Positions 23,301 to 33,778 of a stretch of DNA of 64,000 nucleotides are shown piece by piece. Location: assembly GCF_003086295.3 (NCBI RefSeq), contig NC_092050.1:145297699-145361698 (forward strand), written 5' to 3'. Source of the stretch: Arachis hypogaea (lineage: Eukaryota > Streptophyta > Magnoliopsida > Fabales > Fabaceae). Both the position numbers and the translations under genes were made by a program. The stretch's first letter is position 1. The number at the start of each line of letters is the position of its first letter. The notes beneath the pieces are model-generated. The model searched no databases. It was not told the origin of the DNA and saw only the letters and a list, made by a program, of their open reading frames with translations.

Positions 23301-26300
23301 ATGGCGGATAGATCCCCTGAAGAGGGTCATGTGGAGACAGATTCTGAACAAGAGAATCTGAACACTGGAAACAATGAGGCAGACCAGACCCTTCACCAGG
23401 AAGCCAATGATCAACACAGGGAAGGCACCTCCGGAATAAAAAATCCGAAGGTAAATTCCTCGGAGAGGCACGAATCAGAAAAAGAAGGACCATCCCACGC
23501 AATTGAGCTCATGGGATTAGTCCACAGTCGCCTCGAGCAGCTAGAACAGGAACGGGAACGACAAAAGGATACCGAAAAGAACCTAAAAGAGGAGATGGAG
23601 CGACGAAAAGAGTTAGAAAGAAAACTCTTAAAGTTAGAATCCTCCCTCAAAGGTCAGAACTCCCACGACGGTAGAGAAGATTCGCCCTTAGGGGAGAAAG
23701 ATCCTTTTAGCGAGGACATAATGAGGGCAAAAGTTCCGAGAAACTTTAGAAGCCCCGATATGGACCTCTACGACGGAACCACTGATCCAAAGCATCATCT
23801 GAGCAACTTTAAAAGTCGGATGTATCTGGCTGACGCTTCTGACGCTACGCGATGCAAAGCTTTTCCGACAACCTTGTCAAAAGCAGCGATGAAGTGGTTC
23901 AACAGCCTCCCTCCGAGGTCAATTACCAGTTTTGAAGACCTCTCAAAAAAGTTCTTGATGAGGTTCTCCATCCAGAAAGACAAAGTAAAACATGCACCAA
24001 GTCTCCTGGGAATAAAACAGGAGGTCGGGGAGTCCTTACGGGCCTATATGGAAAGGTTCAACAAAGCATGTCTGGAGATTCAAGACCTGCCCACCGAAGC
24101 AGTCATCATGGGGCTAGTCAATGGTCTTAGAGAAGGTCCCTTCTCACAGTCCATATCAAAAAGACACCCCGCCTCTTTAAGTGATGTACAGGAAAGAGCT
24201 GAAAAGTACATCAATATGGAAGAAAATGCTAGGCTAAGAGATCCGAGTTGGCGACCTGGTCACCCTCCCTCAACGAAAGAGAGGGAGAGGGAAGCTAAGA
24301 AGAAGGAAGAACTCGGCCTCGATAGGCCAAGAAAATATCACTCTTATACTCCACTGAAAGTTCCTGTAGTGGATGTATATAGAGAAATTTGTAATACCGA
24401 AAGGCTGCCTCCTCCCAGGCCCATTAAAAATAAAAGAGGGGGGAGCCGCGGTGATTACTGTGAGTACCATAAGATATATGGGCACTCCACAAACGACTAT
24501 TACGACCTTAAAAATGTGATAGAAAAACTGGCCAGAGAAGGTCGGCTTGACAGATATCTCATAGAAAGGTCGGACAGTCATGGAAAAAGAAAGCGAGATG
24601 ATATGGATAGAAAAGACCCACCACCACAAACTCCGGAGAGACATATCCATATGATCTCAGGAGGGTTTGCGGGAGGGGGACTCAGAAAATCTTCTCGTAA
24701 AAGACATCTCAAGAGAGTTTACCAGGTCGGAGAGCGGTCCTCCGACCTTCCAACCATTTCATTCACAAAGGAAGATGGGCGAGGAATAATCCCTGGGCAC
24801 GACGACCCAGTGGTAATTACCATGATCCTGGCAAATGCCCATCTACACAGAACACTAGTAGACCAAGGAAGCTCAGCGGACATCCTCTTTAAGCCCGATT
24901 TTGACAAACTAGGGTTAGATGAGAAAGAGTTAAGAGCCTACCCCGACACCCTGTACGGATTAGGCGACACGCCAATAAAGCCACTAGGATTTTTGCCCCT
25001 CCATACCACCTTTGGAAAGGGGGAGAAATCAAAGACTCTGAGTATAGACTTCATAGTCATCGACGTGGGGTCGGCCTATAATGCTTTAATCGGCAGAGCT
25101 ACCCTTAATCGACTCGGAGCGGTGGTATCGACACCCCACCTCTGCATGAAATTCCCGACCTCAGCGGGGATAGCAACGGTGAGGGGAGATCAGAAGCAGG
25201 CAAGGAAATGCTACAATGAAAGCCTAAACTTGAGGGGAAAAGGCAAAGAAGTTCACGCAATAGAGCTCGGTGGAGCGAGGATTAAAGAAGAGCTGCGACC
25301 ACGACCCGGAGGAAAAACCGAGGAGATTCAGGTCGGAGAAGAGGAAGGAAAAAACACTCACATAGGAACCAACCTGGGGGAAACCCTAAGACAAGAATTG
25401 ATTAAGCTCCTAAGAGATAATTCCGATCTCTTCGCCTGGAAGGCCTTCGACATGCCTGGGATAGATCCCGAACTCATGTCCCACAAGCTCTCGGTCTACT
25501 CGGGATCTCGACCTGTACAACAACGAAGACGCAAGCTCGGCCCAGAGCGAGCTCTAATAGTAGAGGAGCAAGTACAAGCGCTCCTAGAAGCCAGTTTCAT
25601 CAGAGAAGTCAAGTATCCAACATGGCTAGCCAATGTAGTGCTAGTCAAAAAACAAAATGGTAAATGGAGAATGTGCGTCGACTATACCGACTTAAATAAG
25701 GCATGTCCCAAGGACCCTTATCCACTACCAAGCATTGACGCCCTAGTAGACTCTAGCTCGGGGTATCAATACTTGTCGTTCATGGACGCCTACTCAGGGT
25801 ATAACCAAATCCCGATGTATGAACCAGACCAGGAAAAAACATCATTCATCACGCCCAGAGCTAACTTTTGCTACGTGGTCATGCCATTTGGATTGAAAAA
25901 TGCAGGGGCCACATATCAGAGGCTGATGAATAAGGTGTTTGCCCCTCACCTAGGGAGCTTAATGGAAGTGTACGTCGACGATATGCTGGTAAAGACCAAG
26001 AAAGAAGTCGACCTCTTGTCTGACCTTTCACAAGTCTTTGACACCATAAGGTTGCACGGGATGAGACTAAATCCTGCAAAGTGCGCCTTCGCGGTGGAAG
26101 CAGGAAAATTTCTAGGATTCATGCTAACACAAAGAGGGATCGAAGCCAATCCCGACAAGTGTAGAGCTATCCTAGAAATGAAAAGCCCGACTTGTTTGAG
26201 AGAGGTCCAACAGCTGAATGGCCGGCTAGCAGCTCTCTCCAGATTTTTGGCAGGATCAGCACTAAGATCCCTTCCACTGTTCTCCCTATTGAGAAAGGGA

Positions 26301-26873
26301 CACCAGTTTGAATGGACTCCCGAATGCGAGGAGGCGTTCCAGGAGTTCAAAAAGTTTTTGAGCCAACCTCCTATTTTGACCCGACCTGTAGCCGGAAAAG
26401 ACCTCGTCCTATACCTATCCGTGGCGGACAAGGCTGTCTCAGCAGCCTTGATAAGAGAAAACGAGGACGGTCAACACCCAATCTATTTCATCAGTAAAGT
26501 TCTACAGGGCCCTGAGCTAAGGTATCACAAATTAGAGAAATTTGCCTACTCCTTAGTGGTAGCCTCTCGAAGGCTACGGCCTTACTTTCAAGCTCACACA
26601 ATAAGAGTCCGCACGAACCAACCCATGAAGCAAATCCTCCAAAAGACGGATGTTGCAGGAAGAATGGTTCAATGGGCAATAGAGCTCTCCGAGTTTGACT
26701 TGAAGTACGAAACTCGGACGGCGATTAAAGCCCAGTGCCTCGCCGACTTCATTGCAGAATATGCAGGGGATCAAGAGGATAAACCAACTACATGGGAACT
26801 CTATGTAGATGGATCCTCCAATAAAACAGGAAGTGGCGCAGGCATAATATTGGTAGATGAAAGGGGAACCTAG
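23301..26873 (+). CDS. Tat gag-pol polyprotein, first part (gag, protease, RT, RNase H)
   Basis: One open frame of 1190 residues from ATG 23301, 19 bp after the primer site. In order: Glu/Lys-rich coiled-coil region (about 65-120); retrotransposon gag domain (about 150-300) with KWFNSLPPRSITSFEDL; a degenerate zinc knuckle at YCEYHKIYGHSTNDYYD, in which the last expected Cys is Tyr; aspartic protease with VDQGSSADILF; RT with MDAYSGYNQIP and the catalytic VYVDDML; RNase H with YLSVADKAVSAAL; then the start of a second RNase H (LYVDGSSNKTGSGAG). The frame stops at TAG 26871-26873 inside the second RNase H. Gag forms particles, PR/RT/RH process and copy the RNA. The stop is a likely point mutation, because the same frame continues. 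Confidence 0.9.
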   Translation: MADRSPEEGHVETDSEQENLNTGNNEADQTLHQEANDQHREGTSGIKNPKVNSSERHESEKEGPSHAIELMGLVHSRLEQLEQERERQKDTEKNLKEEMERRKELERKLLKLESSLKGQNSHDGREDSPLGEKDPFSEDIMRAKVPRNFRSPDMDLYDGTTDPKHHLSNFKSRMYLADASDATRCKAFPTTLSKAAMKWFNSLPPRSITSFEDLSKKFLMRFSIQKDKVKHAPSLLGIKQEVGESLRAYMERFNKACLEIQDLPTEAVIMGLVNGLREGPFSQSISKRHPASLSDVQERAEKYINMEENARLRDPSWRPGHPPSTKEREREAKKKEELGLDRPRKYHSYTPLKVPVVDVYREICNTERLPPPRPIKNKRGGSRGDYCEYHKIYGHSTNDYYDLKNVIEKLAREGRLDRYLIERSDSHGKRKRDDMDRKDPPPQTPERHIHMISGGFAGGGLRKSSRKRHLKRVYQVGERSSDLPTISFTKEDGRGIIPGHDDPVVITMILANAHLHRTLVDQGSSADILFKPDFDKLGLDEKELRAYPDTLYGLGDTPIKPLGFLPLHTTFGKGEKSKTLSIDFIVIDVGSAYNALIGRATLNRLGAVVSTPHLCMKFPTSAGIATVRGDQKQARKCYNESLNLRGKGKEVHAIELGGARIKEELRPRPGGKTEEIQVGEEEGKNTHIGTNLGETLRQELIKLLRDNSDLFAWKAFDMPGIDPELMSHKLSVYSGSRPVQQRRRKLGPERALIVEEQVQALLEASFIREVKYPTWLANVVLVKKQNGKWRMCVDYTDLNKACPKDPYPLPSIDALVDSSSGYQYLSFMDAYSGYNQIPMYEPDQEKTSFITPRANFCYVVMPFGLKNAGATYQRLMNKVFAPHLGSLMEVYVDDMLVKTKKEVDLLSDLSQVFDTIRLHGMRLNPAKCAFAVEAGKFLGFMLTQRGIEANPDKCRAILEMKSPTCLREVQQLNGRLAALSRFLAGSALRSLPLFSLLRKGHQFEWTPECEEAFQEFKKFLSQPPILTRPVAGKDLVLYLSVADKAVSAALIRENEDGQHPIYFISKVLQGPELRYHKLEKFAYSLVVASRRLRPYFQAHTIRVRTNQPMKQILQKTDVAGRMVQWAIELSEFDLKYETRTAIKAQCLADFIAEYAGDQEDKPTTWELYVDGSSNKTGSGAGIILVDERGT

Positions 26874-27285
26874 ATAGAGGTTTCCCTCAAGTTTGAATTC
26901 CCAGCTTCAAATAATCAGGCAGAATATGAAGCCTTGATTGCAGAATTGAAGCTGGCAGAAGAAGTCGGTGCTACGAAGGTAATGATACACAGTGACTCTC
27001 AAGTGGTGACCTCCCAAATAAGTGGAGAGTATCAGGCAAAAGACCCAAATATGAAGAGATACTTGGAAAAAACTCTGGAACACCTTGGGCGCTTTGCAGA
27101 AACTGATGTTACGCACATAACTCGGGACCTAAACAGCAGAGCAGACGCCCTATCCAAGTTAGCAAGTACCAAGCCAGGAGGAAATAACAGAAGCCTGATC
27201 CAAGAAACTCTCCAGGAACCTTCAGTGGTAAAAATGAAAGACAAACAAGAAGTCTTTGAAGTGGTCGGATTAAACCTCGGATGGA
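26874..27285 (+). pseudogene. Tat pol continuation: second (archaeal-type) RNase H, after a TAG stop
   Basis: The gag-pol frame goes on past the TAG with IEVSLKFEFPASNNQAEYEAL, the catalytic Asp in IHSDSQVV, and RADALSKLAS, completing the second RNase H domain seen in Tat elements. At 27285 the frame is cut by the inner LTR element. It resumes after the duplicated atgga at 35311, where the linker to integrase is found. The domain order is therefore unbroken apart from the insertion and the stop. Confidence 0.88.
27281..27285 (+). repeat. Target duplication atgga (left) of the non-autonomous element
   Basis: atgga at 27281-27285 recurs at 35306-35310 directly after the end of the inner element. 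Removing one copy and the element restores a continuous pol frame. Confidence 0.92.
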
Positions 27286-28783
27286 TGATGATTGGATTTT
27301 TGACGGTTTAGAATTTCACAAATGAAGTCTCGTTGCAAGTATAGTTTCTAAACCAATCACTAATCCTTTCATACAAAAAGTTGTTTGTCACTAAAACAAA
27401 CCCCTAAAATTTATAAACCGAAGTATTCAAACCTCGGGTCGTTCTCCCTAGGATTTGCAATGAAGTGTCTTGTTATTGGTTATGAGTTATTTTGGGGTTT
27501 TGGATAAGAAGCACGAAAAGTAAATGGCAATGAAAATAAACTAACAACTATAAAAGGCTCTTGGTAAGGTGTGAGAACTAGAAGTCCTATCCTAGTTATC
27601 CTTCTCAATTGTGATGAGAATTGTTCATTGCTACCACTTAGTTAACCCTTACTAATTAAAGGAAAGTCAAGTGGATGAATTGACTTGAGCCACAAGTCCT
27701 AGCCAACTCCCAAGGAAAGACTAGCCTTAGTGCACTCCAAACCAATTAGCAATCTCTCCAATTATCAATCAACAAAGGAACTAGATAACTCAAGTGTCAC
27801 TAATTACTCTACCTAGGCCAAGAGGAACAAAATCTTTACTAAAATCCAACCAAGCATTTCATCAAACACTTGGAAGGCACAAAGAAAAGTATAGTCAATC
27901 ACAACAAGAATGAATTCTAACTACAATTGAATGTAAAGAATTAACAACAACAATCAAGGAAATCACAATTATCATGAATTACCTCAAATTGCATTATTGA
28001 AAGAAAACCAAGGAACAACAATATATCCAAAACAAAATGAAGAATTACAATTATTAAAGCACACATCTAGAAAGAGGAAGAGGAGAAGATTAAGAATTGG
28101 TAAATGAAAAGTGAATCAAAGCATGAGTTAAACCTAGATCTAAGAAGAGAGATTAACCTAAACCTAATCCTAATCCTAGAGAGAAGGGAGAGCTTCTCTC
28201 TCTAGAAACTAACTACAAAGCTCAACTAAACTAATTGGTAACTAACATCTAAAGTGATCAATGATCCTAAGTGATGAATAATTCATTCTCCTTAATCCTT
28301 CATCCTTTTATTCCTTTCCCTTAGCAATTTGGCGCCAAAAATGGGTTCAGAAACCCTCTCAAATCGCCAGGCACGTGTTGCATTAATGAGGTCATGTGCC
28401 ATCATCGGCGCGTGCGCGCATGGTACGCGTGTGCGTCCCTGGTCGATTCTGCAATGTGCGCGCGAGCGCCTTGTGCGCGTGCATGACTGACTTTGCTTCT
28501 TTGACTTTTTATGCTTCTCTCCACTTGTATGCTTCCTTCCTTGCTTCCTTTGATCCATGCCTAGTTTCAACCTGAGGTTACTAGCAAACACATCAAGGCA
28601 TCGTATGGAATCAAACAGAAACTAGAATTCACCAAGATAAGGCTTAAAAAGCATGTTTTTACACTTAAGCACAATCATGGGAGAGATAACAAAACCATGC
28701 TAACTCTTAGGCTAAATGTGACAAAAGGTTATCAAAATGTTCTAAATTCAAGGCAAAACAAACCGTCAAATTGGGGTTTGTCA
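27286..28783 (-). repeat. Non-autonomous element, 3' LTR
   Basis: Plus-strand reading starts tgatgattggattttt and ends gggtttgtca; on the minus strand it runs TGACAAACC to CCAATCATCA. It contains two CpG-rich dyads at 28407-28438 and 28455-28485. The LTR matches 33800-35305. Confidence 0.92.
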
Positions 28784-28802
28784 ACCTCCCCACACTTAAG
28801 CC

Positions 28803-28822
28803 TTAGCATGTCCTCATGCTAA
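28803..28822 (-). promoter_or_regulatory. AGGA-loop hairpin next to the terminal PPT (non-autonomous element)
   Basis: ttagcatgtcctcatgctaa is a perfect 8-bp stem with a 4-base loop, AGGA on the element's sense (minus) strand. It is followed by cttaagtgtggggaggt, the likely plus-strand primer, which abuts the 3' LTR at 28783. Confidence 0.7.
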
Positions 28823-29548
28823 AATAAGAAGGAGCTAAGGGGTATGGCATTTATTGAATGCAACTAAACTATATGAGTCCTATCTAAATGCAACTATCTA
28901 AAGCAATTGGAAATGCTTTGTTCAAACAAATCAATTCCCAAGAGAGCATGTGTAAGTACAAGAGCTAAGTAATAAGGGCCAAGTCCAAACCACAATTGTA
29001 TTGAATTGTTAAAAGGAGTTCAAACTTGCAAGGATATAGATAATGTGGGTGAAGACATGTGGTTGAACTTTTGAACCCTCACCGGATGTGTATCCGCTCT
29101 ATTCACTCAAGTGTTTAAGGGTTAATTCACTCAATTCTCTTCTAATCATGTTTTCCAAGATTTGATTTTCTTCTAACAATCAACATTTATTCAATGCATG
29201 CATACATTCATCATGAGGTCTTTCATTTAGGTTGTAATGGGGTTAGGGTCAAGGTAGGATCATTTATGGTCAAGTGGGCTAGGATTTGAGTCTTTGATTA
29301 GCATAGACTTTCCCACCTAACCTAATTAATGACCTATACAAATGCGAGCTATTCTAACTACCCATTCTTCACTTTTTCTTACATACTCATGCATTTTCTT
29401 TTCATTTCACAACACTTATGCATTGATTCCTTTTTATTGACTTCACTTTGGGGCATTTTGTCCCCTTTTATTATTTTTTTTTCTCTTCTGTTTTTTTTTT
29501 CTTTCATTTTATTTTTCTTTTCATCATCATTTTTTTTTCTTTTCTTTC

Positions 29549-29613
<65 letters not shown>

Positions 29614-30600
29614 TTTTCAAACTAAATACAAGAACATCAATGCATAAGGTCTCTACATTTGATTAATACATGAATATGTGCCCAATTCCTAAACATAAAA
29701 GTGTATTGCCCCTTTTTATCCCATCCAATGTTCCCAAGCCTCACCAACTTGAATAATACACACTCTCACTAGCCTAAGCCAATCAAGGATCCAAACAAGG
29801 ACTTTTCATTGGTTTTCCGCCTTGGGCTTGTAATGAGCTAAAATAAGGATGAGTTGGTTAAGCATAGGCTCGAAATTGGCTAACAATGGAGAGTAAAAGG
29901 TTGGCTATTTGGGTAAGTGGCAAATGAAATAATGGCCTCAATCATATAAATGCACAAACACAAGAAATAAACGGATATATAGAATCAAGCAAATTAAGGA
30001 TCACAATCATGGAAAGAGAACAATTTCACACAAGAATGGAAAATAAGTGGTTATAAAATGTAACCACATCAATAGGCTCAAGTCTCACAAGCTTGTGTTC
30101 TCAATTCAATACATGCTTCAAAAGGTATGAATTTCAAGCAAGTTTCAAAAATTTTCTTTCAATCAATTGGGTTAATGCCCTATATTTAAACTTTCTTGAA
30201 AAAAAACTCAATGTTTGACTAAGCATTGTTGTGATTGAAAAAATTCAAATTTTTTTTTTTTTTTTAGTTTACCCTTTTCTTTTTCACACAAAACCAATTT
30301 CTTATGCAAAAAGGGTGACTAAGTTTTACTTAAAACATGATTTCTAATCACAACCACAAACTAAAGGGAGAATATACAAAAGGAGATGTGCAAAAATGTA
30401 TAAAGGAAAATCAAACTAAAATATGGAATCTATCATCCAAAATATCTAAAAATATCCAAAAGCATCAAAATATCTAAAATCCAAAATAAGCAATAAAAGT
30501 ATCCAAAGCAAACTAGAAATGCATCAAAATATATACAAAAATGTGCAAAATGAGATAACTAGGCCGAAAAAGAGTTCACCGGTTCCCAAATAATGCTACC
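28823..30600. other. Internal non-coding spacer of the non-autonomous element, with (TA)n tract
   Basis: AT-rich sequence with no recognisable protein on either strand. A T/C-rich stretch (about 29460-29552) leads into a (TA)n microsatellite at about 29552-29610. A poly-T/A tract occurs near 30249-30266. Repeated words such as catcaaaatat and atccaaaa at 30430-30560 look like low-complexity decay. Confidence 0.6.
29552..29610. repeat. (TA)n microsatellite
   Basis: About 29 uninterrupted TA dinucleotides preceded by a T/C-rich stretch and followed by a T run. It is a likely length-variable site within the non-autonomous element. Confidence 0.95.
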
Positions 30601-30607
30601 GGTGCCC

Positions 30608-30644
30608 TCCCCACACTTAAGATTAAGTATCGTCCTCGATGCTA
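30608..30644 (-). promoter_or_regulatory. Internal AGGA-loop hairpin plus PPT-like tract (non-autonomous element)
   Basis: On the minus strand, ttagcatcg-agga-cgatacttaa forms an imperfect stem with the same AGGA loop as the terminal hairpin. It is followed by tcttaagtgtggggagg, identical in its core to the terminal PPT at 28785-28800. It is therefore an internal second copy of the module about 1.8 kb from the 3' LTR. Confidence 0.6.
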
Positions 30645-30948
30645 AACCCGAGGATCAATGGGAGGTGCAACGATAGGCTTTGTGAAGACGGGGCGGCGGC
30701 GGAGGGCTCGGTCACGGCGCGGTTAAGAGGGGTGAGAGGGAGAGAGAGAACGGGTAGTGGTGAGAAGGGAAGAGGGGTTGAGGGTGAGTGAGGGCGAGTC
30801 GCCGGCGGTGAAGGTGGCGCGGCGGCGGAGGCGGTGCTGCTGCTGCGATGGTAGATGGGGCGAGGGGAAGAAGATGGAGGTTGAGAGGGATGGGTTGCGC
30901 GACTGCGCAGTGTGCTTCGCGAGGTAGGGTTATCCCGATTTTTGAATT

Positions 30949-31580
30949 GGCGCGTGCGCGCACCTTGCGCGTCCGCGCCCATTGAGAAAAATGGGCTCTT
31001 ACGCGTGCGCGTACAACGCGCTTAGGCGAGGGTGAGCGAAATAGGAAAGGGTGCGTGCGCGTACCGTGCGCGCACGCGTGCATGGAGTTGGGCTAGGGCT
31101 TAGAGTTGGCCCAACCCAGGCCTAACTCTCTGGAGAATGGCCTGAAGGTTGCGCTACTAGACCTGCGCGCACGCGGCAAGTACGCGGCCGCGGGCATTGA
31201 GGGAATGGAGAACTACGCGTGAGCGTACAGTGCGCGCACGCGTACATGAGATTGGGCCTTAGGCTTAGAATGGGCTTGAGGCACGCCCAACTCTCTGGTC
31301 CATGGCCTAGTTTGGTGGCACCGCGCAAGGACGCGCGCGCGGCAAGTGCGCGTCCGCGTGCATTGACGAATTCGTGAAATGGCGCGCTGGCGCGATGCGC
31401 GCGCTCGCGCAGATGGGGTTGGGCCTGGGGCCTAGAGCCAGCCCAGAAATGGCTTAACTCTCTGGAATTTGGCCCAAGCAGTTGCAGCAGCAGATCGGCG
31501 CGGACGCGGCAGATGCGCATCCGCGCGAACTTCCAGGAACTAATAGTTGGCGCGCCCGCATGTAGTGCGCGTCTGCGCCT
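30949..31580. repeat. CpG-rich dyad array with about 166-bp higher-order repeat
   Basis: Nine CpG-rich dyads (for example gcgtgcgcg-taccgtg-cgcgcacgc near 31053) begin at about 30949, 31001, 31051, 31164, 31214, 31331, 31381, 31496 and 31549. They come mostly as pairs 50-53 bp apart. The segment between pairs carries a conserved ttgggc...ctctctgg block, with actctctgg at 31125, 31290 and 31457. This gives a diverged tandem repeat of 165-167 bp. The surrounding genome is AT-rich, so the block stands out strongly. The open frames through it are low-complexity and probably not translated. Confidence 0.8.
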
Positions 31581-31817
31581 CCTTTTTTTTTTTTTTTGGG
31601 TGTTCCCCTTAGTGTTCACAACTCTTATTCACTCAACCACCATAGAATTCATAAAAAAAATGCAATTTTTGGTATTATTCATCTACTACTAAACACAACA
31701 TGCATGTGACTAAGCTAACAATTAAATTGTACAAACAAATTTGTATGAAACATCTACCTACAATGGTAACTCAAATCACTTATTAGGCAAATTTAAAAAG
31801 GAATGGAAAGAGTTTAC

Positions 31818-31850
31818 CATGGTGGGGTGTCTCCCACCTAGTACTTTTAG
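31818..31850 (-). promoter_or_regulatory. Conserved GGGAG...CCC hairpin after the ORF (non-autonomous element)
   Basis: On the minus strand the sequence reads gtgggagacaccccac followed by catgg, a 5-bp stem with a 6-base loop. It lies just beyond the stop of the element's ORF and aligns, with one gap, to the corresponding hairpin after pol in the Athila-like element (50061-50075). Confidence 0.55.
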
Positions 31851-31889
31851 TTTAAGTCCTTAAGTTGGACATTCTTGAGATGCTTATTG

Positions 31890-33716
31890 TCATGGTGGCT
31901 TATGTTTGTACTCATCCTTGAATCTCCAAGGATCCTTGCTTCTCAATTGGTTGACAGAATTTCCAACCATTTTCGTCAAGCTTGGGCAAAGTTCTACCCA
32001 AGATATGAGTCCCCATAGTTGATCTTCGTATAGCGAACCGGGATCCCATATCTTGTCTTCACACCCATCCGTTAGTTGAGTTTCATGGTTTTGTCGGATG
32101 AGCGGTTGACATAAAGGTGATTGGCACATAGAATTCTCTTTACTCCACCAATGCTTTCTCCTAGGTCCATATAAAGTAATTCGTGTCCCAACATCATCCC
32201 TATACCTTGAAGCTTTGACCTCAATGAGCCTAATTCCTAACTTGCAACCACTACACAACTCATTCTTGCTTTTAATTCCACAAAGAGCTCTAAGTTGTCC
32301 ATCCGTTTCAATCAAACCATATTCAGGCGAGAAAGTGAAGCTTATGGATAAGAATTTTACCCACTTGAAAGTTGTGTTGGATGGTAATTTGGGGAGAGAG
32401 GCTTCCCCACACTTAGACAATGCAAGGTCTACTTCCTTGTGCTCTTCCTTGTGTATTTCCACCTCTTGACGAATTTCTTCACTTTCAACCTCATCCTTTT
32501 TGTTACGTGGCTTGGTGTTATCTTCAAGAACTTCATCTTGTTTAATGAGAGGCGATTCAATTTTGGATAGAAATTCATTGATGAACGAGGTCATCTCTTG
32601 ATCAACCTCTTCATATTCTTCAATTTCAATATACACCATGCCCTTCTCATCTTCCTTGTGAGGTTGTGCATACTCTTCTATAATTTCGACTCTATATCCA
32701 ATGGGAGAGGATTCCATTGTAGAGAGAAATTCATCCATGATTGAATCCATCTCTTGATAAGCTTCTTCCAAGTCTCCAACGATGATATGCCTTGGAGATT
32801 GCGCACCCTCCTTAACTTCAATATCAAGCTCCTTGGAAGAGTGCTCCATGAGACTACATTCCCTTGGACTTTCAACATCTCCTAAATCTTCAACCACTTC
32901 TCCCCTTTCTTCAATGATTATAGGCTTCTCCAATTGTTCCAACACAAAATTTGACTCCTCCTTTTCCACCAAATTTTCCAATTTCACTTTCATACTTTGC
33001 TCTTCTTTTGACTTTTCACATGTGGTCACGGAAGTACCTTGAGTATTCAAGCATTGGTGGGCTAAAGTGTGCACCACCTTGGTCAAATTGGTCACAAACT
33101 CAAGTGTATCCCGCTTCATGGCTTCTTGTCCTTGGAGTAACAAGATGAGGGGCTCGTCTATTGGGGCTTGGGGTAAATAGGAAGGTTCATTATTTTGGAG
33201 AGAGGGTTCATGGTAGGAGGGTGGTTCTTCTTGGTAAAGGTATGGAGATGGTGAGATTTGAGGTGGTTCTTGGTAGTGATCTTGATAGAGTGGTGGTTCT
33301 AAGGGTTCTTGCTCATAATGGCCATAAGGATATGGTGTGGATGATTGGTTATATGATGGATATGGATCATATGGTGGTGTTTGGTGATGAAAGGCTTGTG
33401 AGAATGGTTGAGGTTCATGTTGAGGGTATGCGTCATAGGCATATGGTGGTGGTTGGTTATCATAAAAGGAGCCACCATAGCCATTAAATTGGCATGCATT
33501 AGGATGGAAATTATACCTATAAGTGTCCGGAGGTTGATGCCAATAGGAGTGATCAATTCCTTGAGGCTCCTCCCATCTTGGAGTGTTCCATCCTTGGTAC
33601 ATGTTAGCATTGAAGTTCACATTCCCTACAACACAATTAGAGCCAAACTCATAGCTAGAGTGAGAATTCATTATGGAAAAACAAAATAAAACTAACAAAA
33701 TATAGTAAACAAGCAA
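31890..33716 (-). CDS. Uncharacterised ORF of the non-autonomous element (about 590-608 aa)
   Basis: One uninterrupted frame on the minus strand. A start at 33671 (MNSHSSYEFGSN) is more likely than 33716, which would add 15 hydrophobic residues. The first about 180 residues are rich in Pro, Tyr and Gln (PPYDPYPSYNQSSTPYP), then an acidic, Glu-rich region follows. In it QEMDSIMDEFLSTMES is repeated in diverged form as QEMTSFINEFLSKIES. The C-terminal about 150 residues have several Cys and Trp. There is no gag, protease, RT or integrase motif. Because the frame is kept open with few lesions it may be translated. A gag-like or nucleic-acid-binding role is possible but I cannot assign one. Confidence 0.7.
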   Translation of the reverse strand: MLVYYILLVLFCFSIMNSHSSYEFGSNCVVGNVNFNANMYQGWNTPRWEEPQGIDHSYWHQPPDTYRYNFHPNACQFNGYGGSFYDNQPPPYAYDAYPQHEPQPFSQAFHHQTPPYDPYPSYNQSSTPYPYGHYEQEPLEPPLYQDHYQEPPQISPSPYLYQEEPPSYHEPSLQNNEPSYLPQAPIDEPLILLLQGQEAMKRDTLEFVTNLTKVVHTLAHQCLNTQGTSVTTCEKSKEEQSMKVKLENLVEKEESNFVLEQLEKPIIIEERGEVVEDLGDVESPRECSLMEHSSKELDIEVKEGAQSPRHIIVGDLEEAYQEMDSIMDEFLSTMESSPIGYRVEIIEEYAQPHKEDEKGMVYIEIEEYEEVDQEMTSFINEFLSKIESPLIKQDEVLEDNTKPRNKKDEVESEEIRQEVEIHKEEHKEVDLALSKCGEASLPKLPSNTTFKWVKFLSISFTFSPEYGLIETDGQLRALCGIKSKNELCSGCKLGIRLIEVKASRYRDDVGTRITLYGPRRKHWWSKENSMCQSPLCQPLIRQNHETQLTDGCEDKIWDPGSLYEDQLWGLISWVELCPSLTKMVGNSVNQLRSKDPWRFKDEYKHKPP

Positions 33717-33778
33717 AAGACAAACTATTTACACTATTCACATATGTACAATAACCAATAACATAACACCATTGCTCA

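Noticed and set aside
28292..28591. Minus-strand 99-codon frame in the LTR, repeated at 34808-35113
   Set aside because: It lies entirely within the LTR and differs between the two LTR copies by repeat-unit number. No family similarity; duplicated only because the LTR is duplicated.
30623..31619. Minus-strand open frames rich in Arg/Ala/Pro in the CpG-rich block
   Set aside because: Low-complexity frames produced by GC-rich repeats without stops. The frame changes between repeat units and there is no family similarity, so they are probably not genes.
33161..33487. Plus-strand open frame rich in Met/Val/His opposite the non-autonomous ORF
   Set aside because: Shadow of the Pro/Tyr-rich minus-strand ORF; no promoter, start context or family similarity.
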